64,000 nucleotides of DNA. Source: Pedobacter sp. SYSU D00535. GTDB lineage: Bacteria > Bacteroidota > Bacteroidia > Sphingobacteriales > Sphingobacteriaceae. Both the position numbers and the translations under genes were made by a program. Below the pieces are notes generated by a model. The model saw nothing but the letters and a program-made list of their open reading frames with translations. It did no database searches and was not told where the DNA came from. This document shows, piece by piece, positions 19,367 to 28,957 of this stretch. Position 1 is the first letter of the stretch. Each line of letters begins with the position of its first letter. Location of the stretch: assembly GCF_017355855.1 (NCBI RefSeq), contig NZ_JAFEWD010000002.1, positions 434,001 through 498,000 on the forward strand, given 5' to 3'.

Positions 19367-20467
19367 ATGCAGCTTTTTCTTAATTTTTTAAAACTAATCC
19401 TCCTGCTATCGCTCGCTTTTGCGGCCTTTGTACCATCCGCAAGTGCTCAAAGCCAGTATAATGTGATTGCGTATTTTCTGGGCGGCTCTTCAAAAGTTAG
19501 CTCTATTGATCCTACTAAGCTTACTCACATCATTCACAGCTTTGAGGGGATAAGAGGAAATAAGTTCGTAGTTTCAGACTCAATAACTGTCAGAAGACTG
19601 GTTGCACTCAAGAAAAAGAACCCGAAATTGAAAGTGCTGTTGGCTTTCGCCGGATGGGGTGGATGCAAGACCTGCTCTGATGTGTTTCAATCGGCAGCGA
19701 ACCGGGAAGCATTTGCAAAATCGGTCAAGAGCACCTGTGAGCGGCTCGGCGCTGATGGCATCGACCTCGATTGGGAGTATCCGGCAGTTGAAGGCTTTAT
19801 TGGGCACAAATACGCGCCCGAAGACAAAAATACCTTTACCCTACTGGTACAGCAACTTCGAAAAACACTGGGTAGTAAATATGAGATAAGTTTTGCCGCC
19901 GGTGCATTTACTGAGTATCTGGAAAAAAGTATTGATTGGGCGCCAGTTATGCGGGAGGTTGACCGCGTTAATTTGATGACCTATGACCTTGTCAATGGTT
20001 ATTCAAGGGTGACAGGGCATCATACTCCCCTCTACTCCACAGGAGAAAACAAAGAATCGGTAAATAATGCAGTCGAATTTCTCTTGCGCCAGGGTGTCCC
20101 GGCCAATAAAATTGTAATTGGGGCAGCCTTTTATGCCCGCACCTGGCAAAACGTACCGGACCGAAATAACGGGTTGTATCAGCCCGGGACTTTCAGGAAT
20201 ACTGTCGCTATCAAAAATTTTATTTCAGTTTATACGCCCGCTAATGGTTTTCGAGCTTTGTGGGATGATACCGCCCAGGCCCCATTCCTATATAGTCCTT
20301 CCCGGAAGCTGTTTGTCACTTTTGACGATAACAGATCGGTAAAGCTCAAAACCGAGTATATGATGGAGCGAAAGCTCAACGGAATCATGTTCTGGCAAAT
20401 CCTACACGATAAATCCTCCGGTAGTCTCCTCGGTACTATTGTAAATACCATCGGGCAGAATAAGTAA
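19367..20467 (+). CDS. Secreted GH18 chitinase
   Basis: A 366-residue protein with a signal peptide ending near AQSQ (residues 27–30) and a single GH18 barrel. The catalytic DGIDLDWEYP motif has Asp133, Asp135 and acid Glu137. Substrate-site features follow: NLMTYDLVNGYS near 205–215 and the late MFWQIL. It hydrolyses beta-1,4-GlcNAc chains by substrate-assisted catalysis in the periplasm or outside the cell. It has no carbohydrate-binding module and no sorting domain. The gene is flanked by 210 bases upstream and a terminator downstream, so it appears monocistronic. Confidence 0.93.
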   Translation: MQLFLNFLKLILLLSLAFAAFVPSASAQSQYNVIAYFLGGSSKVSSIDPTKLTHIIHSFEGIRGNKFVVSDSITVRRLVALKKKNPKLKVLLAFAGWGGCKTCSDVFQSAANREAFAKSVKSTCERLGADGIDLDWEYPAVEGFIGHKYAPEDKNTFTLLVQQLRKTLGSKYEISFAAGAFTEYLEKSIDWAPVMREVDRVNLMTYDLVNGYSRVTGHHTPLYSTGENKESVNNAVEFLLRQGVPANKIVIGAAFYARTWQNVPDRNNGLYQPGTFRNTVAIKNFISVYTPANGFRALWDDTAQAPFLYSPSRKLFVTFDDNRSVKLKTEYMMERKLNGIMFWQILHDKSSGSLLGTIVNTIGQNK

Positions 20468-20473
20468 AAAACA

Positions 20474-20497
20474 AAAACCCGGAAATTCCGGGCTTTT
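20474..20497 (+). terminator. Rho-independent terminator after the chitinase gene
   Basis: CCCGG and CCGGG pair around an AAATT loop; upstream A-residues pair partly with the following TTTT. It begins 7 bases after the stop codon. Confidence 0.65.
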
Positions 20498-20537
20498 GCT
20501 AAGGGTGTTTTTAATTGTTGGGTATTTTATTTTTCGT

Positions 20538-20741
20538 CTACTGGGCGGCAGTTGTGTCGCGAGTAGGTTGTGTGGTAGACGTAGAGTCCTTTTTCGTCTT
20601 GTTTTTTCCCTTTTTCGCTTTTTTGCTTGTATCCTGTAATACAACTGTTTCATTTTCTAGCGACGAGTAGTTGAACGTGCTTGCGTTGATCGTTGATAAA
20701 CCTGCCAGGACCAGTGCTGTTGCAAATAATACCTTTTTCAT
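20538..20741 (-). CDS. Small secreted Lys/Thr-rich protein, unknown function
   Basis: A 67-residue protein starting MKKVLFATALVLAGLSTINA, a clear signal peptide, followed by a short mature part rich in Lys, Ser and Thr (KKAKKGKNKTKK and a QPTRDTTAAQ end). No domain is recognised. Such small exported basic proteins are common and poorly conserved in Sphingobacteria. An in-frame upstream ATG at 20750 would add three residues. The gene converges on the chitinase terminator. Confidence 0.65.
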   Translation of the reverse strand: MKKVLFATALVLAGLSTINASTFNYSSLENETVVLQDTSKKAKKGKNKTKKDSTSTTQPTRDTTAAQ

Positions 20742-21019
20742 GATTTCCATTTCTAGATGTTAACTGCTCCTTTTATTTACATAACTATGCCAAAATCGTG
20801 TTTTATGCCTTGCCTATTGAGGTTCAATGATTTACACAGGAAATTCGGCTTCGCCTTATTTTTTTCAATGCATAAAATTTCAACATGGTGTCGAGCGTTA
20901 CAACAAGCAGGGATTGGCTCTTCACAGACGAGTAAACAGCAGTGAATTAAAACGATTTGCTTATTTTAGTACTTATAGTACGAGTCTACCTGATCTGCTT
21001 ATATCTATCGAATTAAAGA

Positions 21020-23533
21020 ATGTCAAATTATAGGAAAAGGCCTTTAGCCCGATTCACCAAAGGTAAAGTTATCATTGCCTTTCTTCTGGGTTGTGTATTC
21101 TTTGTTTTGGCATGGAGTGTTAGTCGCTATGCCTCTAACGAATTGCTTTCTACCGTTAAAAGTATCTCCGCCCCCAATGAAAAACTTCGAATTGTTAACG
21201 GTCTTTATCATAAAATCATTCAGCTCGACCAGCAAAAGCGGGCTCAGGCACTAACTGGGGGAACCTATAAGGATGACTCTGCGGCGTTGCAGCTAAGTAT
21301 GGATTCGCTGAAAATGCTTTATCGCGGCGATGAGCGGCAACTCAACCGCATAGACTCGATGAAAAGCTTGCTCGCTATGCGGGACAGTCTCTTCACCGGT
21401 TACCGGAAACAGCGGGAGGAACTAGTTAACAATGAAGTCTTTTCCAGTCACCTCGACTCTTTACCTACTCTCATTTCTATTGGTACCATCAAACAGGAAA
21501 GTACGCTTGTGACTACCGAGCGTAAGAAGTCATTCACAGTGGTCCCAGTTGCTCCTTCCAGTGTTCCGGAAGAAAAGAAGGGTTTTCTCCGTAAGCTATT
21601 TGGCCGAAAAAAAGAAGATCAGCCTGCAATTGCTCAGGAGCGGGTTATTGAAGAAGAAATTGATGTAAAGATTGATACTATTATCCGGCGAAGACCAGAC
21701 ACCGTGTATAAAGCCGTAAGCAGCGTTGTCAGGACCATAAAAAATAACCATGCAAAACAAAGTTCAAGTTTTATCAATCGCGAGGCCGAATTAGCGAGTT
21801 CTGGAAGTAAATTGATTAATCAAATATTGTCGATCCTGAAGGATGTAGAAAGGGAAGTTATTTTACAGTCGGAGAGTAGCGGGCAAAGAGCGGTATTATT
21901 GGTAGATAATAGCATAAAGAATATCAGTATCATCATGCTGACATTCCTGGTCATCACCTCGGTGTTCTTCTATTTAATTATAACTGATATCAGTCGAAGT
22001 AATACCTATCGACTCAAACTGGAAGAGGCCAAGAATGAAGCGGAATTCCAGAACATGGCCCGGCAGCGATTTCTGTCAAGCATGAGCCATGAGATTCGAA
22101 CCCCACTGCAGTCTATTTTAGGATTTGCAGAGCTCATCCGCGATCAGGATAGGCCGGCTAGAAGGGACGTTGATGCCATCTATCAATCATCAAATCACCT
22201 ATTGCGTATAGTTAACGAAATCTTAGACTATAGCAGGATTATCTCCGGCAAATACAAGTTCGAAGATCAGAGCTTTCGAATGTATGAAGTTTTAGAAGAG
22301 GTAATGACGGCGATGCGGCCTCAGGCCGAAGCAAAAGGCCTTCAGTTGAGCCTTGCCGCAGAAGTTGATACGGAAGCTTCCCTTTTAGGGGACCCATTTC
22401 GCCTTAAGCAGATACTTTTTAATCTGCTCGGAAATGCAATTAAGTTTACGGATAGGGGGGAAGTTAGCTTATACGTTACCCGACAGAGTACAGAAACGGC
22501 TGCCAATTATAGTTTTTATATCAAAGACAGTGGTTGTGGTATTGCTAAGGATAACCTTCCATACGTCTTCAATGAATTCGAGCGGGTTGGAGTGCTACAA
22601 AATGATCAGTCTGGAACAGGCTTGGGCCTAAGTATTGTGAAGGGATTGGTAGAAGGGCAGGGCGGAAGCATTGAGGTAGAGAGTGAATTGGGAGTAGGTA
22701 CTGAATTTATCGTGCGCCTGTCGTATCGGCTATCTGAGGCTCCCGAGCTTGCCTCGGAACCGGAACCTAAGGCTGCTCGGATTTTCTCTGGCACCGTCTG
22801 GCTGATTGACGACGATCGTTTCATCCTTGATTTTTGCTCTTCTGTTCTTAGTAAGAATCAGATTAAGCATGAATGTTTTCATTCTGCTGCGGCTATTCTT
22901 AAGAGGGCAGAAGGCGAGACGCCTGACGTAGTGTTGATGGATATGAGGATGCCTGAAATCACCGGCATTGAACTCGCTGGTTTGTTGAAAGAGAAATTGT
23001 CTGAAGAGGTGGCTTTTTATGCAATTACAGCCCAAGCGCTGCCCGAAGAAAGAGCGCAAATTCTGGAGTCGGGCTTTGATGGTTTGTTGATGAAACCATT
23101 CCGAGAAACGGAATTAATTGATCTGCTGAATAAGGTACCGCTTACCGAATCAGAGGAAGAGGCATTCGAGGAAACAGCGTCCTCTGTTGTCGATATTGAT
23201 GCTCTGAATAAAATCGCTTTTGGAGACAGGCTTCTTGTAGAAAAGATTTTATACCGATTTGTAGAAGATTCCGCGACAGATATTGATCAGATAAAAGCAT
23301 CGATAGCGAAGGCAGATAAGGAGCAGCTCATGCTCACCATGCACCGGGTGGCCGGGCGCACTGCACAACTGGGAGCAAAAGACCTGGCTGGTAAGTTTAG
23401 AGTAGCAGAGGTGGCTCTGAGGGAGAATGGATTTGCAGAATCACACCAGGCGGAGCTTCTTCAATACACGGAGGAGCTAGATGAGCTAATCCATCAAGTC
23501 CAGGAAAAGGAGCTCGCGGCTTACTCAATTTGA
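21020..23533 (+). CDS. Hybrid sensor histidine kinase with REC and HPt domains
   Basis: An 837-residue kinase. A membrane segment near 18–36, a long periplasmic region (about 37–290) with an unusual KKGFLRKLFGRKKEDQP insertion, a second membrane segment near 293–315, HisKA with SHEIRTPLQSILGFAE (His357), HATPase with LLGNAIKFTDRGE and GTGLGLSIVKGL, a receiver with LMDMRMPEITG (Asp641), and a C-terminal HPt with HRVAGRTAQLG (His775). All phosphorelay residues are present. The periplasmic input is not a known family. It overlaps by 13 bases, tail to tail, with a sigma-54 activator gene that could be its target. Confidence 0.92.
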   Translation: MSNYRKRPLARFTKGKVIIAFLLGCVFFVLAWSVSRYASNELLSTVKSISAPNEKLRIVNGLYHKIIQLDQQKRAQALTGGTYKDDSAALQLSMDSLKMLYRGDERQLNRIDSMKSLLAMRDSLFTGYRKQREELVNNEVFSSHLDSLPTLISIGTIKQESTLVTTERKKSFTVVPVAPSSVPEEKKGFLRKLFGRKKEDQPAIAQERVIEEEIDVKIDTIIRRRPDTVYKAVSSVVRTIKNNHAKQSSSFINREAELASSGSKLINQILSILKDVEREVILQSESSGQRAVLLVDNSIKNISIIMLTFLVITSVFFYLIITDISRSNTYRLKLEEAKNEAEFQNMARQRFLSSMSHEIRTPLQSILGFAELIRDQDRPARRDVDAIYQSSNHLLRIVNEILDYSRIISGKYKFEDQSFRMYEVLEEVMTAMRPQAEAKGLQLSLAAEVDTEASLLGDPFRLKQILFNLLGNAIKFTDRGEVSLYVTRQSTETAANYSFYIKDSGCGIAKDNLPYVFNEFERVGVLQNDQSGTGLGLSIVKGLVEGQGGSIEVESELGVGTEFIVRLSYRLSEAPELASEPEPKAARIFSGTVWLIDDDRFILDFCSSVLSKNQIKHECFHSAAAILKRAEGETPDVVLMDMRMPEITGIELAGLLKEKLSEEVAFYAITAQALPEERAQILESGFDGLLMKPFRETELIDLLNKVPLTESEEEAFEETASSVVDIDALNKIAFGDRLLVEKILYRFVEDSATDIDQIKASIAKADKEQLMLTMHRVAGRTAQLGAKDLAGKFRVAEVALRENGFAESHQAELLQYTEELDELIHQVQEKELAAYSI

Positions 23534-24852
23534 TACTTCTCGATCTTGTTATATAAAGTGGTACGGTCGATATTAAGGAGCTTAGCAGCTTTAGACTTGT
23601 TGTACTTTACTTTCCTTAGTGTTTCTATAATCAACTCTTTTTCCTGAGCCTGGTTGAGCGCTTTAAGATCTGTTGTATCAGGACGTGGAGCGGAGTTTTT
23701 AATACTTATTACCATCTCATCAGGAAGGGTCTCCAGCCCGGCTTCTTCTCCCTTGCTCAAAAGAACCATACGCTTGATAACATTTTTTAGTTCCCGAAGG
23801 TTACCCGGCCAATCGTACTTGTTGAAGATTGCTGTGACTTGAGGACTTAGTCGCTTCACATCGCGTCCTAGTTCTTTGTTTGCTTGGTGTATAAAATGTC
23901 CTACAAATAGATGGAGATCGCCGTTTCTGGTTCTCAAAGCGGGCACCTGTATCTTGAACTCGTTTAAACGATGATACAAATCTTCTCTAAAATTACCTTT
24001 ACTAACACTGCTTACAAGATCCTCATTGGTAGCGGTAATTAGGCGCACATCTACTTTAACTTCCTTGTTGCTGCCTAAAGGCTGGATAACGCGCTCTTGA
24101 ATAGCCCTTAACAATTGTACCTGCACGTCGTAACTCAGGTTTCCTACCTCATCGAGAAATAAAGTTCCCCCACTCGCTGCCTCAAAACGGCCCTTTTTAT
24201 CTTGCAGAGCCCCCGTAAACGCTCCTTTGCTATGGCCAAAAAGTTCACTCGCGGCTAAGTCTTTAGACAACGAGCCGCAATCAATTGCAACAAATGTTTT
24301 ATTTGCTCTTTTGCTTAGGCGATGAATAGAACGAGCTACATTTTCTTTTCCGGTTCCACTCTCTCCCTGAATGATGACTGACATCTCAGTTGGAGCTACG
24401 AGCTGGATATACTCCTGGAGCCTTTTTGACTCTTCGCTCTGCCCTTCAACGAAATCCGATTCGGCGGTTTTTCCGGTCTCAACGCTGGTGTCTTTTTTTT
24501 CAAGAGCGGACTTTATTACCATCAACAACTCATCCGGGTTTACTGGCTTTGTAATATAGTCCCGCGCACCAGAACGAATTGCTTGTACGGCGGTTCGCAC
24601 ATCGTTAAAACTAGTCATGATAACGGCAGGCGTCTGCAGATTCAACTTTTCTGCCTCCTGCATCAGTTCTAGCCCGTTTCCGTCGGGCAACCGATAGTCG
24701 AGGAGAAGTAAATCGTACTTGTTTTCACGAAGCGACCGAAGTCCGGCTTTGGCCGTATATTCCAGGTTTACCTCATATCCATTTTTTTGCAGGAAACCCT
24801 CAAGTATCATGGAAAAAGTAGTGTCATCCTCAACAACCAGAATTTTTATCAT
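23521..24852 (-). CDS. Sigma-54-dependent response regulator (NtrC/AtoC type)
   Basis: A 443-residue regulator from ATG 24852: receiver with Asp52 ([13 protein letters not shown]), AAA+ domain with Walker A GESGTGKE, the GAFTGA loop that contacts sigma-54, Walker B LFLDEVG, an arginine-finger region ([12 protein letters not shown]), and a Fis-type helix-turn-helix at the end ([20 protein letters not shown]). It activates RNA polymerase–sigma-54 transcription on phosphorylation. The gene is convergent with the hybrid kinase gene, a common layout for a cognate pair. A minus-strand TATTTTTG box lies at 24870–24877. Confidence 0.93.
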   Translation of the reverse strand: MIKILVVEDDTTFSMILEGFLQKNGYEVNLEYTAKAGLRSLRENKYDLLLLDYRLPDGNGLELMQEAEKLNLQTPAVIMTSFNDVRTAVQAIRSGARDYITKPVNPDELLMVIKSALEKKDTSVETGKTAESDFVEGQSEESKRLQEYIQLVAPTEMSVIIQGESGTGKENVARSIHRLSKRANKTFVAIDCGSLSKDLAASELFGHSKGAFTGALQDKKGRFEAASGGTLFLDEVGNLSYDVQVQLLRAIQERVIQPLGSNKEVKVDVRLITATNEDLVSSVSKGNFREDLYHRLNEFKIQVPALRTRNGDLHLFVGHFIHQANKELGRDVKRLSPQVTAIFNKYDWPGNLRELKNVIKRMVLLSKGEEAGLETLPDEMVISIKNSAPRPDTTDLKALNQAQEKELIIETLRKVKYNKSKAAKLLNIDRTTLYNKIEKYQIE

Positions 24853-24869
24853 ATAATCAGAGTCTATCA

Positions 24870-24877
24870 CAAAAATA
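24870..24877 (-). promoter_or_regulatory. Possible -7 element of the sigma-54 activator gene
   Basis: The minus strand reads TATTTTTG here, matching TAnnTTTG, 18 bases before the chosen ATG. It also argues against the upstream in-frame ATG at 24870 as the start. No clear -33 TTG is visible. Confidence 0.4.
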
Positions 24878-24932
24878 GAAAAAAGAAGCAGATTTAATTT
24901 TTTGCCCCTTTTCTCTACTAACTAAACGCTGA

Positions 24933-25277
24933 TTATTCCTGTATTGTATTTTTTACAATGGTCGTGAAGTCGGTCAGGTCAAACGGTTTCGTCAAATAGG
25001 CGTCAGCTGATACTTCTTTAATGGTGTTTTGGTTTGAGCAAAGGATCAGTGGGATGTTTTTTAGTTGCTGAACGTTCTTGATCTCATTAACCGTTTTGCA
25101 AAGATCTGAGTTGTTGGTGTAGTGGTCAATGATTAAAAGATCTGGCTGGAAGGTTGAAGCTTGTTTAGCGATTTCGGCAACGTTTTTTTTTACTTCAATT
25201 TTGTAATGTTCTTCGAGAATGGAAACTAAAACGTCAGCGATCGCCTCGTTTTCTTCGATAAGGTAAACTTTTTTCAT
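24933..25277 (-). CDS. Single-domain response regulator (REC)
   Basis: A 114-residue receiver only. The acidic pocket is EENE in place of the usual DD, the acceptor Asp sits in DLLIIDHYTNN, and the switch Ser and Lys are in LCSNQ and LTKPFD. The usual GMDG-like loop after the Asp is missing, so phosphorylation chemistry may be altered. It lies just upstream of the sigma-54 activator on the same strand (80-base gap), so the two may be co-transcribed and belong to the same relay. Confidence 0.82.
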   Translation of the reverse strand: MKKVYLIEENEAIADVLVSILEEHYKIEVKKNVAEIAKQASTFQPDLLIIDHYTNNSDLCKTVNEIKNVQQLKNIPLILCSNQNTIKEVSADAYLTKPFDLTDFTTIVKNTIQE

Positions 25278-25522
25278 AGAAGGTAATAGAATGTAGTACT
25301 AAGTAACGATTAAATTTGTGGAAATGAAAATCTTTTTAAAAATTCTAAACAATTTCCAGTTTTCGCGGAGTTTTTCTTTATTAAAGGACGGTTAAATAGT
25401 TTTACATAAAAATTAATTTGTTGCAGCAAACTACGGGTAGTAGAGAAAATCTAAAGTGTCCCCTCTTCCTTAAAGATACTAATCTTCTCAAATGCAACGT
25501 TAGCAAGATATCTCCTTTTTCC

Positions 25523-26194
25523 ATGCTAACGATCCTCAGATTTTCCCCGTTATTTCTTTTTTGGTTTCTTATTCTCTTAGAGCCTCTCGCTGCTCAAACC
25601 AAGACACCATTTGTCCCAAGAGCGGAATTTTCTGTTGTTTTAGATCCCGGTCATGGAGGACGGGACAGCGTAACCCGGGCAAAGGGACATCTGGAAAAGG
25701 ACATTGTGTTGAACATTGCCAGGGAGGTGGAAAAATATCTGGTTGCACGGGGAATGACTGTTGTGATGACAAGGAACAGGGACGAGTACATTTCGCTAAG
25801 CCAACGGGCAGCAGTTGCGGGCGACGTATTTATATCCCTGCATGCAAATAGTGTAGCAGATAGTATTGGCCCTAGCGTACGGTCGATGATAAAGGGAATA
25901 GAAATCTATACTGATAGAAACATGCTTGATGGAAAACTTGTGACAAAAAGTAAGGAGTTGTCCATGCATTTCAGTCGCCAGCTCTCCGGTTTGGAGGGTA
26001 TCAGCTTCAGAGCTGAAAGACAAAAAACGTTAGCTGTCTTAAGTAGAAACAGTTCACCAGCTATTCTAATAGAGCTTGGTTATCTCTCAAACGATGAGGA
26101 TCTAAGCTTTTTAACTCAGCAGCGGAACTATGTGAAGTTAGCGGAAGCGTTTTTCAAGGCGCTGCAAGAATATCGATCCCAAAATCATCGCTGA
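25523..26194 (+). CDS. N-acetylmuramoyl-L-alanine amidase (Amidase_3)
   Basis: A 223-residue protein with a signal peptide (MLTILRFSPLFLFWFLILL) and a single zinc amidase domain. The zinc ligands are seen in VVLDPGHGG (His), HLEKDIVLNIA (Glu) and FISLHANS (His), with the catalytic Glu in LIELGYLSN. It cleaves the amide bond between MurNAc and the peptide in the periplasm and usually helps daughter-cell separation. No AMIN or SPOR domain is attached. ATG 25523 gives the proper signal peptide; the longer TTG-started frame (25418) does not. Confidence 0.92.
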   Translation: MLTILRFSPLFLFWFLILLEPLAAQTKTPFVPRAEFSVVLDPGHGGRDSVTRAKGHLEKDIVLNIAREVEKYLVARGMTVVMTRNRDEYISLSQRAAVAGDVFISLHANSVADSIGPSVRSMIKGIEIYTDRNMLDGKLVTKSKELSMHFSRQLSGLEGISFRAERQKTLAVLSRNSSPAILIELGYLSNDEDLSFLTQQRNYVKLAEAFFKALQEYRSQNHR

Positions 26195-26196
26195 TT

Positions 26197-26619
26197 TTAC
26201 TCCCCCCAAGCAGTAATAATTAGTCTTCTGGACCCGCCGTAGTTCCGATGTTCGCAAAGGTATACTCCCTGCCAGGTACCTAATGCTAACCGGCCCATTC
26301 TGATCGGTATTGTTACGGAAGCGCCTAGCATAGACGCTTTAAGATGCGCTGGCATATCGTCCGCCCCTTCGTAATCGTGCAGGTAGTCAGGATCGTTCTC
26401 TGGTACGGCTTTCGTAAAATAGGTTTCAAAGTCTTGCCGAACGGTCGGATCGGCGTTCTCATTGATTGTCAGAGAGGCCGAGGTATGTTGAATGAATACT
26501 TGACAAAGCCCGATTCTGATTTCAAAGAGTTGTGGGATCGCCTGAGTAATCTCTGAGGTAATCAGGTGAAAGCCTCTTTTTCGTTCTTTAAGTTGTAGTA
26601 CTTCCTGGAAAATTTTCAT
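26197..26619 (-). CDS. YjbQ family protein (UPF0047)
   Basis: A 140-residue protein with the complete UPF0047 pattern: FIQHTSASLTINENADP, then DMPAHLKASMLG, and the C-terminal GTWQGVYLCEHR. The clustered His residues suggest a metal site. E. coli YjbQ has weak thiamine-phosphate synthase activity and can replace thiE at low level; the normal role is unclear. The gene is convergent with the amidase (2-base gap). ATG 26619 is preferred to the TTG just before it. Confidence 0.92.
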   Translation of the reverse strand: MKIFQEVLQLKERKRGFHLITSEITQAIPQLFEIRIGLCQVFIQHTSASLTINENADPTVRQDFETYFTKAVPENDPDYLHDYEGADDMPAHLKASMLGASVTIPIRMGRLALGTWQGVYLCEHRNYGGSRRLIITAWGE

Positions 26620-26704
26620 CAAAAATGCTTAAGCTCTTTTTTAACCTAAAAATTCAGTTGATGGTTGAATCTGATAGGGCTGATTCAACTTTTTCTGATA
26701 TATA

Positions 26705-27688
26705 CTATGCTACAGCGGCCAGCTTGTTGTACTTGTTACGGTATTCGACGGGCGACAGGCCGGTAATTTTTTTAAAGGTACTTCGAAAGGCCTTTGGGTC
26801 GGTGTAACCGGTTTTGTACATCACCTCATTTACGTTATCTCGCATCGACTCAAAACTAAGTTTTGCTGCTTCGATCCGTACCCGCTGCATGTATTCGGCT
26901 ACCGTGTTTGAGGTTGCTTTTTTGAAACGTCTTTCTAAATGGCGCCTGCTAATGGCTAGCTGATCCGCTAATTGTTCAATCGTTATCTTTTCTGTATAAT
27001 TCCTTTCAATAAACTCCTGCGCCTTTTTGATCAGGTCGTCGTGGTGATCTTTCTGTCCTTTAAAGATGATGAAGGGCAGCTGACAATCCCGTTCTATTTC
27101 AATCTCAAACACTTTTGAACAGAGCACTGCCATATCTCTGCCTGCAAATTTTTCGATCAGATACAATACCAGATTCAGAGAGGAGTAGGCGCCTCCGCTG
27201 GAATAAATACCCCTTTCATCCGTGATGATTTTGTCGGGCACCAGCCTTACTTCCGGAAACATTTCTCTAAAGTCGTGAGCAGATAGCCAATGAGTAGAGC
27301 ATTCTCTTCCCTTTAGTAATCCAGTAGACGCTAGAATAAAAGCGCCTACGCAGAGACTGGCTACTTCAGTACCATTTTTGTATTGCTTTTCTATCCAGGG
27401 AACAAAACGAGCATTCAGTTCAACTACTTTCTTTATATCACCATGAACGGCAGGAATGATGATTAGATCGGTTCTAAAATCTTCGGCAATCGTGAGCTCG
27501 GGATTAACAGTGAATAATCCGTTAGTAAGTCTAGTTTCTGCAGAAAGGCCGACAAGTTGCACTTTGAATACTGGTTCTCTGCCATTACTGATCAGAAAAC
27601 CGTTTACCATGTTCAACATCTTGTGAGTGCCTTCAACATTGCTCAGGCTGGTCTCGCCTTCCAAAACAAGGATAGATATATGCATCAT
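26705..27688 (-). CDS. GlxA-type transcriptional regulator (DJ-1/PfpI + AraC)
   Basis: A 327-residue regulator. Residues about 1–190 form a DJ-1/PfpI-like domain (with SLCVGAFILASTGLL, the nucleophile-elbow region, and ECSTHWLSAHDF); residues about 215–320 hold two AraC-type helix-turn-helices (TIEQLADQLAISRRHLERRF and YTDPKAFRSTFKKITGLSP). Members of this type often control amine, carnitine or aldehyde metabolism genes. No such gene is adjacent, so the target is unknown. The stop lies 85 bases from YjbQ on the same strand. Confidence 0.92.
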   Translation of the reverse strand: MMHISILVLEGETSLSNVEGTHKMLNMVNGFLISNGREPVFKVQLVGLSAETRLTNGLFTVNPELTIAEDFRTDLIIIPAVHGDIKKVVELNARFVPWIEKQYKNGTEVASLCVGAFILASTGLLKGRECSTHWLSAHDFREMFPEVRLVPDKIITDERGIYSSGGAYSSLNLVLYLIEKFAGRDMAVLCSKVFEIEIERDCQLPFIIFKGQKDHHDDLIKKAQEFIERNYTEKITIEQLADQLAISRRHLERRFKKATSNTVAEYMQRVRIEAAKLSFESMRDNVNEVMYKTGYTDPKAFRSTFKKITGLSPVEYRNKYNKLAAVA

Positions 27689-27821
27689 ATGTTTAGATTT
27701 TATTCTGTCGCATTTCGCCCCTCAACTAGTCGTATCAGCACCCTTCTGTAAAGGTAATAAGTATCTAGCTTTACCTCTGTATCATAGTTAAATTTTTGAC
27801 CGACTTGTCATCTATACATAA

Positions 27822-28043
27822 ATGGAAGCTACTGTAGAGGTTTTTAGAACGAATGTTGAAAGTCAAGAGCAGGCACAACTCCTTACCAATCTTTTATTGC
27901 GTCACTTGCCGGATAGTGCAGTTAACTTTGATCTGGAGGATTGCGACAAAATTCTGCGGGTCGAAGCAATGGATGTGCCGACCAAGGAAGTAGAAAGGTT
28001 GTTGGCAATGAAAGGTTTTAGCTGTCAGGTGTTGGACTACTAA
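27822..28043 (+). CDS. Small conserved-looking protein, unknown function
   Basis: A 73-residue protein (MEATVEVFRTNVESQEQAQL...) with a predicted beta-alpha-beta-beta-alpha order: strand 1–10, helix 14–28, strand 34–40 (AVNFDLED), strand 45–50 (ILRVEAM), and a final helix. This order resembles small ferredoxin-like folds such as heavy-metal-associated domains, but the CxxC metal motif is absent. No function is assigned. It is divergent from the GlxA-type regulator and precedes the HipA-like gene. Confidence 0.7.
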   Translation: MEATVEVFRTNVESQEQAQLLTNLLLRHLPDSAVNFDLEDCDKILRVEAMDVPTKEVERLLAMKGFSCQVLDY

Positions 28044-28162
28044 CTTACAATTAAATACGAGATTGGGCTGTTTTCCTAAACTTCTTCCGTTTTATCAAAT
28101 TTAGACCTAAATTCAGCCGCCCTGGATGTGTGTCCAAGGTACAGATTTTGAATGGTAGGGTT

Positions 28163-28957
28163 ATGATTACACCAACAAGTCGGATCAGAACGGTAGACGT
28201 GACGCGCTATGTGACTCCTTTACGGGAAGGGGGATCGCTGCCAGCAATTGCCGAAGCTGATGACGATTTTCTTTATGTTTTAAAGTTTAGGGGAGCAGGG
28301 CAGGGGCCCAGGGCTTTGATTGCAGAGCTAATAGGTGGCGAAATTGCGCGCTATCTGGGATTCCGGGTGCCCGAGATTGTCTTTGCCACCCTCGATGAGG
28401 CCTTTGGACGTACTGAGCCGGATGAGGAGATTCAGGACTTGCTGAAATTCAGTCAGGGGCTAAACTTAGCGCTCCATTATCTGCAAGGTGCAATTACTTT
28501 TGATCCGACGGTAACAAAGGTAGATCCGGATCTGGCTTCCAAGATCGTTTGGCTTGATTGCCTGCTTACCAACGTGGATCGTACTGCTCGCAATACCAAC
28601 ATGTTAATGTGGCACAAAGAGTTATGGCTGATTGATCACGGTGCTTCATTGTATTTCCACCACTCATGGACTAACTGGAAGGAGAGCGCAAAAAGACCTT
28701 TCGCGCAGATTAAAGATCACGTATTACTCCGGCAGGCAAGTAAACTGGATGAAGTTGACGAACAATTTAAGGCGAAACTGGATATTTCAGCGGTGGAAGA
28801 AATTATTGACCTCATCCCGGATGAGTGGCTTACCGGCGATGCTTTTGATAGCTCGGCGGAGTACCGCAGAGCCTACCGGCGATTCCTGGAGTTAAGATTG
28901 GCAAATTCAAATATTTTTGTTGAGGGAGCGAAAAATGCAAGAAAAACACTTGTTTGA
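28163..28957 (+). CDS. HipA-like kinase (stand-alone catalytic domain)
   Basis: A 264-residue protein related to the C-terminal kinase part of HipA. The nucleotide-binding Lys is in FLYVLKFRGAGQG, the catalytic Asp-Asn set in LTNVDRTARNTNM, and the metal-binding Asp in LWLIDHGASLYF. The N-terminal HipA subdomain is missing and no HipB-type antitoxin with a helix-turn-helix is adjacent, so it is not a classic hipBA toxin. Its 3' end overlaps the DUF3037 gene by 23 bases. ATG 28163 is chosen for the TAGGG just upstream; GTG 28130 is the alternative start. The substrate is unknown. Confidence 0.85.
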   Translation: MITPTSRIRTVDVTRYVTPLREGGSLPAIAEADDDFLYVLKFRGAGQGPRALIAELIGGEIARYLGFRVPEIVFATLDEAFGRTEPDEEIQDLLKFSQGLNLALHYLQGAITFDPTVTKVDPDLASKIVWLDCLLTNVDRTARNTNMLMWHKELWLIDHGASLYFHHSWTNWKESAKRPFAQIKDHVLLRQASKLDEVDEQFKAKLDISAVEEIIDLIPDEWLTGDAFDSSAEYRRAYRRFLELRLANSNIFVEGAKNARKTLV

